Below are positions 33,000 through 44,600 of a stretch of 60,766 nt of DNA, piece after piece. A model generated the notes under the pieces. It was given only the letters and a program-made list of their open reading frames with translations, did no database searches and was not told the DNA's origin. The stretch is from NCBI RefSeq assembly GCF_000090795.2, contig NW_003546454.1, forward strand, positions 99,736-160,501. The letters are read 5' to 3'. A program made the translations under genes and the position numbers. Position 1 is the first letter of the stretch. Every line of letters begins with the position of its first letter. Source of the DNA: Amphimedon queenslandica (taxonomy: Eukaryota > Porifera > Demospongiae > Haplosclerida > Niphatidae).

Positions 33000-35900
33000 A
33001 TGGTTGATCTTTCTCAGTGGAGAGCTGCCATTGGTCTTTGGCACTGTCGTTTATGTAGCAGTCACCGTGGAGCAGGGTTACGGAAGTCACAACACGGCAA
33101 TAGCCATCAGACTGAGGTAACTGATCCTCTAGACTGGATGAATAATGAAACTACTGGTACTGGAGCTAGGGTCTGTGGTGTGAAATTTGCGTGGCTTGTT
33201 GGATGCTCTTGTTTTCTATTGGTATTTTTATTATTTCAGTTGATCCTTCTATCAGGAGATGTGGAACTGAATCCTGGTCCTATCACTATTGAACAAGGCA
33301 AGTATGCACTGCACTGTAGATCTGATTGATTAATTTTTAATAGCTTGTAAACTGATTGAGGAGTCCCTTCGCATGCATTCTGATGAATTAGAGAAAGCAT
33401 CAAATTACTACATGAAAGAAGCAATTGCTCAGATCTTTGCTGTTAACTTAATATCTCAATCAGTTTCATTAACATTCAATGGCATTATTGATGAGTTAAT
33501 GGCTGAGTTGCATTCAATACAAGGTGTATCACACTTGATGGACCGTTATGAGCTATTTCTTGGTTGTATTTTGTCTCAAGGTGAAGCCCATGAAGATTTC
33601 CATAGTCATTTAGCAGCAGAATGGTTCAGAATTAAACTTCAATTAGAAGAAGGTAAATGCATGTAAATTTATTTTATTGATTTTTACATTTGGTGTACGC
33701 AGTGTCTGTAGATGTTTCACATGAAGTTGTTTCTTCTGATATCATCAATAAAATTCAAGAACAGAGCAACAGAACAACGCCAGAGCAACATCCTCTGTCA
33801 ATTTCATTGCAAGAAAAAAATTTCCAGGCTGAGCCTATGTCTCCTCATCACAGCAATAAAACTGGTTCATCAACAGTAAGAGGTAAAAAATGAATGTATG
33901 TTACAAATTAACTTTATATTAAATAAAATAGAGTATGACACATTAAAGAAGAATTTTGCCAATATTTGTATCACATTAGCTGGAAATGTTGAAGTCATAT
34001 CTCAATTGAATGATTCTCTTTTCTCACTCGAGTGTATTCCTGAAGCAGTACATATTGCAGTTCAGAATACTAGCATTTCTCCTTATGACAGAGCTAACAA
34101 ATTAGTCTATTCATTATTGTCAATACTTAAGACCCATTCAAATCCTAGTGGTGTATTTTTTTCTTTCATTACTTCACTAAAAGAAGTTGGGCTAACTGTA
34201 ATTTCTGATACACTATCAAATAACCACAGTAAATGATTTTTTTATGATGCATATGTTTTAAGTCAACTTTGTTTAGACGTTCCTCTACTAATTGAGTTAC
34301 ATAGTTCTGATAAACATGAAGTGACAAGTAAAGAATCCGAGTATTGCTAATTAAATGTTTAATTCTCTTTATTAACAGATTCATTACATGAAAGTCAAGT
34401 TAGCATTAGAAGAGCTCAAAATGAAGTAACTGTCAGGATCAGTTCAGAAAGTCAAGTCTTACAAAATATTCAAGATCTAAAAAGAGACTTTACTTCTTTG
34501 GTAACAGAGATCAGAATAATCCTAGCTGAATCTACCAGCACTAAAGAAATAAAGGCTATATGCATATATGTTGAAGAATATCTTGGTGTAACTGGTCTAT
34601 CTGAAATTACAAGTGTTGATCACCTTTTCAGTAAGATTAAGCCACATTATTCATTTCTTAACTGTCACTTGGTTCATGAAATAGCTGGAATGTTTTTGCC
34701 CACAAAATGTGATGTACAAATCAAAATAAGAAATTATGTGCAAAAATTAAATACATTTGAAAAATCATCTTCTTTGCAGCATATAATAGATATTATAGAA
34801 GAAACAATAGAGCCCACTCATGACTCAACTGATGCAGTTTGTGAAGTTGTTTTTAAACTTGACAGAAGGTGGGGGCCAGTAATACTAGCAAGCTTTAAAA
34901 AAGTTATCTACCACCTCTATAGTGATGATAGTAGAGTGTTGAGTCACATTCGCATTGTTAAAGGATCGATATGCATCAAATATTCAGCACCAATTTCTCA
35001 ATCTGAACCATTGATAAAAAAAGCATTCTCAAAAATAAGTTTTATGTATCAAATTGGTATAATTGAAATGAGAGTTTGTGATCACTTTATCTTAAAATCA
35101 TTTGATGAATGTGTCAACTTTGAAAAATTTCTCCTTGATATTGCTAAATCAGGTTCCCTTATGCAATGGCATTTGGAGCTACTTTTACAGTTAAAGATTA
35201 ACATAGATTATAAAAATGAGGATGAACAGACAGCTCTTATGATTGCCAGTGACAATGGCCATTATCAGATTGTGGAATTGCTACTTAGAGAAGGTGCTGA
35301 TACTAAACTCCAAACTCATAGCCAAGGAGCAACTGCATTAATGCTGGCCAGTGCTAAAAGTCATACGCAAGTTATTGATTTATTACTGAAAAATGATGCT
35401 AATTTTAACATTCAAGATAAAAAAGGGCAAACTGCTCTGTATATAGCTAGTAAAAATTGTCATCACCAAGTTGTAGAACTGTTACTCAAAGAAGATGCCA
35501 ATGTTAACATTCAGAATAATAATGGATGGACTGCTCTAATGATTGCCAGTCAGAATGGTCATCACCAGATTGTGGAACTGTTACTTAAAGAAGGTGCTGA
35601 TGTTAACATTCAAGACAATGATGAAGAGACTGCTCTTATGATTGCCAGTCAGAATGGTCATCACCAGGTTGTGAAATCATTATTAACAGAAAGTGCTCAT
35701 GTTAACATTCAAAATAATAATGGATGGACTGCTCTAATGATTGCCAGTCAGAATGGTCACCACCAGGTTGTGGAACTGTTACTTAAAGAAGGTGCTAATG
35801 TTAACATTCAAGACAATGATGGAGAGACTGCTCTTATGACTGCCAGTCAGAATGGTCATCACCAGATTGTGGAATCATTATTAAAAGAAAGTGCTGATGT

Positions 35901-38900
35901 TAACACTCAATTCAATGATGGATGGACTGCTCTAATGATTGCCATTCAAAATGGCCATCACCAGGTTGTAGAACTGCTACTAGATGAATCTGATGTTGAC
36001 ATTCAAAGCGGTAATGGATGGACTGCTCTAATGATTGCCATTTATAAAGGTCATCACCAGGTTGTGGAACTATTACTTAAAAAAGGTGCTGATGTTAACA
36101 TTCAAAACATTAATGGATGGACTGCTCTATTGATTGCCAGTGAAAATGGGCATCACCAGGTTGTGGAACTGTTACTTAAAGTAGGTGCCAATATTAACAT
36201 TCAAAACATTAATGGATGGACTGCTCTAATGATTGCCAGTCAGAATGGTCATCACCAGGTTGTGGAACTGTTACTTATAAAAGGTGCTGATGTTGACATT
36301 CAAGACAATGCTGGAGAGACTGCTCTTATGACTGCCAGTCAGAATGGTCATCACCAGATTGTGGAATCATTATTAACAGAAGGTGCTGATGTTAACACTC
36401 AATTCAATGATGGATGGACTGCTCTAATGATTGCCAGTCAAAATGGTCATCACCAGGTTGTGGAGCTGTTACTCAAAAATGGATCTGATGTTAACATTCA
36501 AAGCAATGATGGATGGACTGCTGTAATGATTGCCATTCAAAATGGTCATCATCAAGTTGTAGAACTGTTACTTAGCAACAAAGAATCTCATGTTAACAGT
36601 CAAAGCAATGATCCTTATGGATGGACTGCACTACTGATTGCTAGTAAAATGAATTATCACAAGGCTGTGGGACTGCTACTTAAAAAAGGTGCTAATACTG
36701 AAATTCAAACTTATGACCAAGGGGCAACTGCACTAATGCTGGCTAGTGAGAAAGCTCATACACAAGTTATTGAGTTATTACTGAAGCATACTACTAATGC
36801 TAATGTACGAAATAAACAAGGACAGACTGCTTTGTATATAGCTAGTGCAAGGGGTCTACATCAAGTTGTGGAACTGTTACTCAAAGAAGGATCTGATGTT
36901 AACATTCAAGACAACAATGGAGAGACTGCTCTAATTGCTGCCAGTCATAATGGTCATCATAAGATTGCAGAACTGTTACTCAAAAAAGGATCTGGTGCTA
37001 ACATTCAAGGTAATAATAGAGGAGCTGCTCCGATGGCTGCCAGTAAAAGTGATCGTCCTCAGGTTGTGGAGCTATTACTTAAAAATGGTACTGGTACTGA
37101 AATTCAAACTTGTGATCAAGGTGCAACTGCACGTCATACACAAGCTCAGTTATTACTGAAAAATAATGCTGATGTTAATATAAAGAATGAAAAAAGGTGG
37201 ACTGCTCTAATAAATGCTATTATCAATGGTCATTACCAGCTTGTGAAACTGTTAATCAAAGGAGGTGTTGATGTTAACATTCAAGGCAATGATGGAGAGA
37301 CTGCTCTAATGGGTGCCAGTGCCTATGGTCATCACCAGGTTGTGGAATTGTTACTTAAAGAAGGTGCTGATGTTAACATTCAAGAAAATGATGGAGGAGA
37401 GACTGCTCTAATGTTTGCCAGTCATAGTGGTCATTACCAGGTTGTGGAACTGTTACTTGACAATGGATCTTATGTTAACATTCAAGATAAATATGGAGTG
37501 ACTGCTCTAATGGATGCCAGTCATAATGGTCATCATCAAATTGTAGACTTGTTACTTAAAAAAGGTGCTGATACTGATATTCAAACTCATAAACAAGGAA
37601 CAACTGCACTAATGCTGGCCAGTGAAAAAGGTCATTCACAAGTTATTGAATTATTACTGAAACATAATGCTGATGCTAATGTACAGAGTAAAAAAGGAAA
37701 GACTGCTTTATATGTAGCTAGTAGAGAAGGTCATGACTGGGTTGTGGAGCTGTTACTCAAAAAAGGATGTGATGTTAACATTTACATCAAAAATGGTTGG
37801 ACTGCTTTGATAATTGCCAGTAAAAATGGTCATCACCAGGTTGTGAAACTCTTACTTGACAAAGGATCTCACGTTAACATTCAAGATAAAAATGGAGTGA
37901 CTGCTCTAATATATGCCAGCCATAACGGTCATCATCAAATTGTAGAATTGTTACTTAAAAAAGGTGCTGATACTGAATTTCAAACTTATGATGACCAAGG
38001 AACAACTGCACTAACACTAGCCAGTGAAAAAGGTCATACACAAGTTATTGAATTATTACTGAAACATAATGCTGATGTTAATGTACAAGATAAAAAAGGG
38101 CAAACTGCTTTGTATATAGCTAGTAAAAATTGTCATCACCAGGTTGTAGAACTGTTACTCAAAGAAGGTGCCTATGTTAACATTCAAAATAATAATGGAT
38201 GGACTGCTCTAATGATTGCCAGTCAGAATGGTCATCACCAGGTTGTGGAACTGTTACTTAAAGAAGGTGCTGATGTTAACATTCAAGAAAATGATGGAGA
38301 GACTGCTCTTATGACTGCCAGTCAGAATGGTCATCATCAGATTGTGAAATCATTATTAAAAGAAAGTGCTGATGCTAACATTCAATTCAGTGATGGATGG
38401 ACTGCTCTAATGATTGCCAGTCAAAATGGTCATCATGAGGTTGTGGAGCTGTTACTCAAAAATGGATCTGATGTTAACATTCAAAGCAACGATGGATGGA
38501 CTGCTGTAATGATTGCCAGTCAGAATGGTTATCATCAAGTTGTGGAACTGCTACTTAAGAAAGGATCTTATGTTAACATTCAGAGCAATGATCCTTATGG
38601 ATGGACTGCTCTAATGATTGCCAGTCACATAGATCATTACCAGGTTGTCGAACTTTTACTTAAAAATGGTGCTTATATTGAAATTCAAACTTGTGATCAA
38701 GGTGCAACTGCACTAATGCTGGCTAGTGAAAGAGGTCATACACAAACTGTTGAATTATTACTGAAACATAATGCCTATGTTAATATGCAAGATAAAGGAG
38801 GACGGACTGCTTTGTATGTAGCTAGTAAAAATGGCCATCACCAGGTTGTAGAACTGCTACTAGAGGAATCTGATGTTAACATTCAAAGAGGTAATGGATG

Positions 38901-39591
38901 GACTGCTCTAATGATTGCCATTTATAAAGGTCATCACCAGGTTGTGGAACTATTACTTAAAATAGGTGCCAATTTTAACATTCAAAGTTATAATGGATGG
39001 ACTGCTCTAATGATTGCCAGTGAAAAGGGTCATCACCAGGTTGTGGAACTGTTACTTGAAGAAGGTGCTGATGTTAACATTCAAGATAAAAATGGATGGA
39101 CTGCTTTGATGTTTGCCAGTGCAAAAGGTCATGCACAAGCTATTGAATTAATGCTGAAACATAATGCTGATGCAAATATACGAGAAAACAAGGGAAAAAC
39201 TGCTTTAATAATTGCTAAGAGGAGATGTCACCAAAGAATTGTTGAACTGCTGGATCCTGTTACCAGACAGTCCCAAGTCTTAACTTCTTTATGCAATAAC
39301 ATAGTGACTTCAAGCACTACTATACAATATGATAAACCCTCTACCATTGATACTGCTTATCAAACAATTGGTCTATTGTCATCAGTAAAGGAACATTTTG
39401 TGCAAGCCGTTAAACATCCTTTTAGTTCTTTTGATAATAAATCCAAAAAGAATGTTGATACTGAAGTTGAAGAACAAACACAATCCATTTATCATTTATC
39501 TAGTAGAGGATCTCAAAAACCAAGCATTAGAAAAAGATTGTTTAGAAGGCAACGTAACGTAACTCTTTACCATGCAAATCCTAACAATTAG
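33000..39591 (+). CDS. Giant ankyrin-repeat protein with N-terminal 2A-like peptide and death-fold-like segments
   Basis: Five exons (33000-33297, 33344-33652, 33703-33882, 33932-34228, 34379-39591), all phase 1, encode 2,098 residues. Residues 62-94 are a hydrophobic stretch (LVGCSCFLLVFLLFQLILL) directly followed by SGDVELNPGP, the full 2A consensus D-V/I-E-x-N-P-G-P. Ribosome skipping between Gly93 and Pro94 would release a 93-residue leader; if skipping fails, the hydrophobic part could act as a signal or anchor. Exons 2 and 4 encode all-helical segments of about 100 residues resembling CARD/death-fold domains (inference). The start of exon 5 holds a further helical module of about 240 residues that I cannot name. 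Then come about 41 ankyrin repeats (about 35209-39255; consensus NxGWTALMIASQNGHHQVVE), and a basic C-terminus (RKRLFRRQRN). Repeat 20 is shortened. Likely an innate-recognition or scaffold protein; function not established. Confidence 0.88.
33258..33281 (+). promoter_or_regulatory. 2A-like translational recoding site DVELNPGP
   Basis: The codons for D87 to P94 are GAT GTG GAA CTG AAT CCT GGT CCT. All positions known to be needed for StopGo/2A activity are present, and the preceding Leu/Phe-rich stretch is the usual context. The skip point would be between 33278 and 33279. Confidence 0.8.
35209..39255 (+). repeat. Array of about 41 ankyrin repeats with higher-order duplication
   Basis: Mostly 99-base units. 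Three unit types alternate: GWTALMIAS-, GETALMTAS- and paired QGATALMLAS/GQTALYIAS units. The last pair recurs at repeats 2-3, 16-17, 25-26, 29-30 and 36-37, marking multi-repeat blocks. Blocks around repeats 3-8, 11-15 and 30-35 are nearly identical at DNA level. Confidence 0.9.
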
Positions 39592-39774
39592 ATGTAGTTT
39601 TGGTAGTTACATATTTATATTGGGTGTACATGTATTTATGTTTCTTATTATTAATATGCTACTAAGAAATTAAAATAATCCAATGATGATTATCACAGGA
39701 ACACTCTCTAATGTACCGGTATGTAGGCAAAATAAGAGAGAGACAGCATGCATGTGTAATTGTGCATATGTACA

Positions 39775-41134
39775 CGGTCAGTATTACAGTGAACTGGACT
39801 ATTCCCAGTAGTGACAACTATGTAACATACTACACTATCTCCTATACTCCATCTTGTCCTCAGTTATCATCAGGGAATGAAACAGTCTCTGTTGCTCCTC
39901 ATCAGCAGTCCACTACAACATACAGTAAAAAGGGAACAAAGCCCTCAAAAAATTTATTATAAATAAAAAATAGAAATAAAACATGTAGGATAAGCAAGGT
40001 TAAAAATAGGTAGGTTGAATTAGTGACACAAAAAAGGAAATGTTATACATTAATAGGTCTGTATAGTGGTATGAACTATACCATGACATTGAGAGCTGGT
40101 AATCTACTTGGAGGTTCTGAATTAAGCAAAATCATCATACAAACTGAAGTAAGTTTGTATTTTTGATTAAATCATCTTTCATATGCTCTTAGTGCCTAGT
40201 GATTGGCCTTCATCAATCCAGTTAATTCAACAGCTAATAATCTCACTTGGAATGAGTTCAATTGTTCCCAGCGTAATGTTCTAATCACAGATTATCAGTA
40301 ACACTAGTATTACATACAGCCTCACCAGTATTGAGAGATATATCATATTGACTAATCTAGTGTTTGGTACTGAATATAACATCAGTGTAGCTGCTGTCAA
40401 TTCTGTTAGAAGAGGTCCCTTCAGTGATCCCATTGTAGTAGAGATTGGAATAGGTATGTAATTATTATACTATAATCAGTTCTGTGAGAATGTGTCTTGA
40501 TAGGTTCAACGCTAATGCTTTATTGACTGCTGCTGTCCCTAGTATTTACACATTTATCAACATTACTGGTCTTACTGATAATTCTTGTTATATTTTTGGT
40601 GTAAGTGCATACACTGATAATGGATATTTGCTGTGAACAGTTATATATTGCTAATAAAATACTATATCACCAAGGCAGGAGCCACCTTTGTAGTATATCA
40701 ACATCACCTTCAATATTCAGTAAGTCTCATATTTGTTATTAAGAAGTAACCATTAATTTATGAGCAGTATGTAATGTAATGAGAGATATTGCATTTAGTG
40801 TGTCAGTAGGTGTATTGTTAATTTTACTAACTGTCAGTGTCATTTTCAAGATCTATTAGGTACTAATAAATAAATAAAGCATTTTTGTAAATCTGATATT
40901 TTTTAGAATTAGAGGTCCTTGTAACAAGCAAGCAAAGTAAGTATTAAATACAGGCTACTAGATCTATATAATTAACTGACATAATTATGTACATCAATCA
41001 TTAATTAAATATATACTTCGTAGATCTGATGTGAACCATATGAAATTCGCAAAACTAAACTAAGTGAAGAGAACAGAGTCTATGATGAATGTCAAATGTC
41101 ACCTGATGCTGTTTATGAGACTATGCCACAATGA
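39775..41134 (+). pseudogene. 5'-truncated relic B of the Ig/FN3 receptor
   Basis: It begins abruptly inside the third FN3 exon (AGTATTACAGTGAACTGG) and runs through the last FN3 domains, the TM exon and the tyrosine tail to a stop at 41132-41134. Breaks: a 117-bp insertion at 39927-40043 inside the FN3 exon, frameshifts in the next FN3 exon (about 40200-40310), a large deletion in the last FN3, and loss of several tail codons. The tail end (KTKLSEENRVYDECQMSPDA, VYETMPQ) is nearly unchanged. No signal peptide or Ig part. Non-functional as a receptor. Confidence 0.88.
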
Positions 41135-41634
41135 CTTGTTATTGCAATCATTAACTTTACAGTTTTGTAGTTCGTATCCTTTTTAGGACATTGTTTCCTT
41201 TTAATGTCTAAAATACTAAGTAAATGTTTTATTTGTATGTCTAGCAGTTTTATTACCTTTATCAACTAGATCTATAGCCAATTATATAGCTAAGCCATGA
41301 AAGTAATCATATTTGAAGTTCTATAGTTAATAGTAAATTTTATAGTCAAGACAATAAAAAATTTTTTGTCTTTCTTTCTAGTGTGATAAATACCATTCTA
41401 TTAGTTTGAATGGCCAAACTAACTCCGGGAAATACTAGAATTACTTGTGGAAATACATGCAGTAGTTAATAACATAGGTGTAACAATAATTATTGTGGCA
41501 TAGTTTATTTATTCTTTAAAGGTACAAAAGCATAAAGATATTATTCATAACATTGCAATAATAATATTTCAAGTTATTTATTTAAACTGTTTAATGAGGA
41601 AATGTAACAGCAACAGTCAATACCAGTATTGATG
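41135..41634. other. Spacer between relic B and receptor C
   Basis: Its first part copies the 3' flank of receptor A. The last 130 bp copy the 5' flank of receptor A. No independent gene seen. Confidence 0.5.
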
Positions 41635-44600
41635 ATGGGTAAAATGGCAGTGTCAGTGCTAATGGTGTCTGTTGTCTTCTTGTTGAGTGTCAGTGAAGGT
41701 ATTAGTCAATGTCCACCTTCCTCAGGTAAGACACTGGATGTGTATGATAACAGCTGTATATGTTTTTATAGGTATCTACTTGATGCATAATGGAAACTGT
41801 TACCCTAATGGATCATATTTTTATGATATTGATATTAAAGGATACAGTAACAGTATCAAGTGCATTTTACCTGGTTCTACTCTGAATGGTGGAGGGTGGG
41901 TTGCTCCTGATGGATTATCAGTTGACTGTAGTACTGATCCTCTTCATTGTAATTTTATATTTTCACCTGCTAATGTCAGTCTTTACATACCTACTGGACA
42001 AAGCATTCCCCCATCTAATGATGGCTGGTACAAGTGTTGTCTACCCACTAATTGCTCAGACTCAAACTTGGGCATCATCTTTGCTAATATATACAGTAAG
42101 TGATCTCATTACTCTAGTACACATTGTCATTTTACTGTATAGAATGGGCCCAAATTGAAAACCTTACAGTTGATCTTCCTTCAGATATAACAGTTCTACC
42201 TCAGAATTATACACTGCATGCTATTAAAATTGGTCACAATGATGATAAAAGGTTTTTACATGCTGCCAATTGGTACTATGAATTTGGTAATACTAGTACT
42301 CAACTTTGCAGAGGAGACAGGTACTTATACAATTGTACAGATGACAATGGAATAGCAGTAAATTATGGTAATGGAAGATGGGATTTTACTCTAACTGTTA
42401 CTTGGAATGGAGAGGCTATTACCAACGGGGCACTGAATCAATCAAACAACAATGGTGATCATGTGTATAGATTCTTTTTGCATTTTGGTCATTATAATAT
42501 TCATTACTCGGTAACAAGAAATAGATACATCTCTGTCACAGGTCATTAGTTCTACTGCTAAATGTTTAACTGTTTTAATTTTTGATTTTTTGTTTTAGTA
42601 CCAGCAACTGCTCCCTCTTCTCTTACTGAGGTCAACAAGACAACTACCACTATCACTGTCAGTTGGACTGCACTTGATTCATCTGATGCTGATGGATATG
42701 TAGTCAATGTCACTAGTGACACAGACACTGTGCAGACAGTACAGGTGGAGGGAAGCAGTAATAATACAATCACACTGAATGGACTGAGAGAACTAACAAC
42801 TTATAACATCACAGTCAGAGCCTATCAGCAATTACTAGGACCTGCTAGTACAATCAGTGTCTTCACTCTGTGTCAGCAAGAAAGTATCTTGAATTAATAT
42901 CTAATTAGAAATATGAGTATTGATTTAATAGGTATTTATTTAGCACATAATGAAAACTGCTATCCTAATCGATCATACTTTTGGGATAGTAGTGTCAATG
43001 CAGTAACAGAAGCTATATCATGTGTGTTACCTGGCACTAGTCTAACTACTGGTCAGTGGGTTAGAGTTGCTGATCCTGATGATCCTGTTGACTGTAACAA
43101 TAATAGTGCCAGTGATTCTTTTCGTTGTACTAATGTCACTTCACCTGCTACTCTCAATCTTTATCTTGCTCAGGGACTACCAGCAGCTCAAGAAGGCTGG
43201 TACAAGTGTTGTCTACCCACTGATTGTTCAGATCCTAACACTAACATCATCTTTGCTAATATATTCAGTAAGGAAGACTATGAAATCACTTAATGATGTA
43301 ATAATATTTATTTCTAGGATATGCAGAGATAGAATCATTTACTGTTGCTGATCTTCCTTCTGATATGACAGTATATCCTCAGGAATACAAACTGAATTGT
43401 ACTAAAATTGGACACTATGGGTATGGTATTAGTATGAGCATTGGTGGTACTTTATTGGCTAATTATACTAATTGTAATGATGATAATATATCCTTCACTG
43501 AACTAGAAGATGATGATTTTAACATAATAAGATATACTGTTACTATCACATGGGATGGAATGACTGTAAGTAGTGGATCAATCAGTCAATCAACCACTGG
43601 AGATCAAGTGTATCAGTGTGTACTGGATAATCTTGATGGTACTGATAGAACACGTACTTTAACCATAAAAGGTAATGATAAGGATGCTAATAATTATGTA
43701 CATATGTCTCCCTATTAGTACCAGCAAACGCTCCCTCTTCTCTTACTGAGGTGAACAAAACAGCTACCACTATCACTGTCAGTTGGACTGCGTTTGATTC
43801 ATCTGATGCTGATGGATATGTAGTCAATGTCACTAGTGATACAGACACTGTGCAGACAGTACAGGTGGAGGGAAGTAGTAATAATACAATCACACTGAAT
43901 AGACTGAGTGCACTAGCAACTTATAGCATTATAGTCAGAGCCTATCAACAATTACTGGGACATGCTAGTACAATCAGTGTACAAACCTTACCAGGTATTG
44001 CTACTGCACCTTTTAATGTACTTGTAACATTGTCGATGTGTTTCTAGTTATTAATTCAATCAATTGGACACTAGTCTCATCGATTACACAACTCAATAAC
44101 ACTCAATATCGTATTGACTGCCTCACAACTACTGATATAAATCCTTCAACTGATGTTTACTGGTTAGTGAATGGAATGATGAAGAGTAACTCAATGTATA
44201 CATCAATTGATGTTCTGACATACAACAACACACTACTGATATATCCTGATCCACTGGGAGTGTCAGTTAATGTTACCTGTATAGCAATGATTGGAGGAGT
44301 CAACTACAGTCAATCTGTGATATTACATGGTATGATGGTATGATTACACTTAAATCAATAGTAGATACCTTCTTTTCTAGCTCCTACTGGTCCTCCAAAT
44401 ATAGTGAGAGGGTTTATATTAAATGCTACTTGTATCAAAGTGAGCTGGACCACATTATCAGAGACTAATGGATATGTGATTGAGTATACTACTGGAGGTG
44501 TAACCAGGAATGTAGTATCTATCAGTGCAGATAAAATTGTACTAACAGATCTCTCACCAATGAGTACCTATACCATCAGTGTGTACTCATATATAGACCT

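Noticed and set aside
33258..33281. 2A motif as a retrotransposon remnant
   Set aside because: Non-LTR elements can carry 2A motifs, but no reverse transcriptase or endonuclease sequence is near, and the reading frame splices in phase into the ankyrin gene.
35209..39255. CRISPR-like or satellite array
   Set aside because: The periodicity is codon-based (33 residues) in one open frame with ankyrin consensus.
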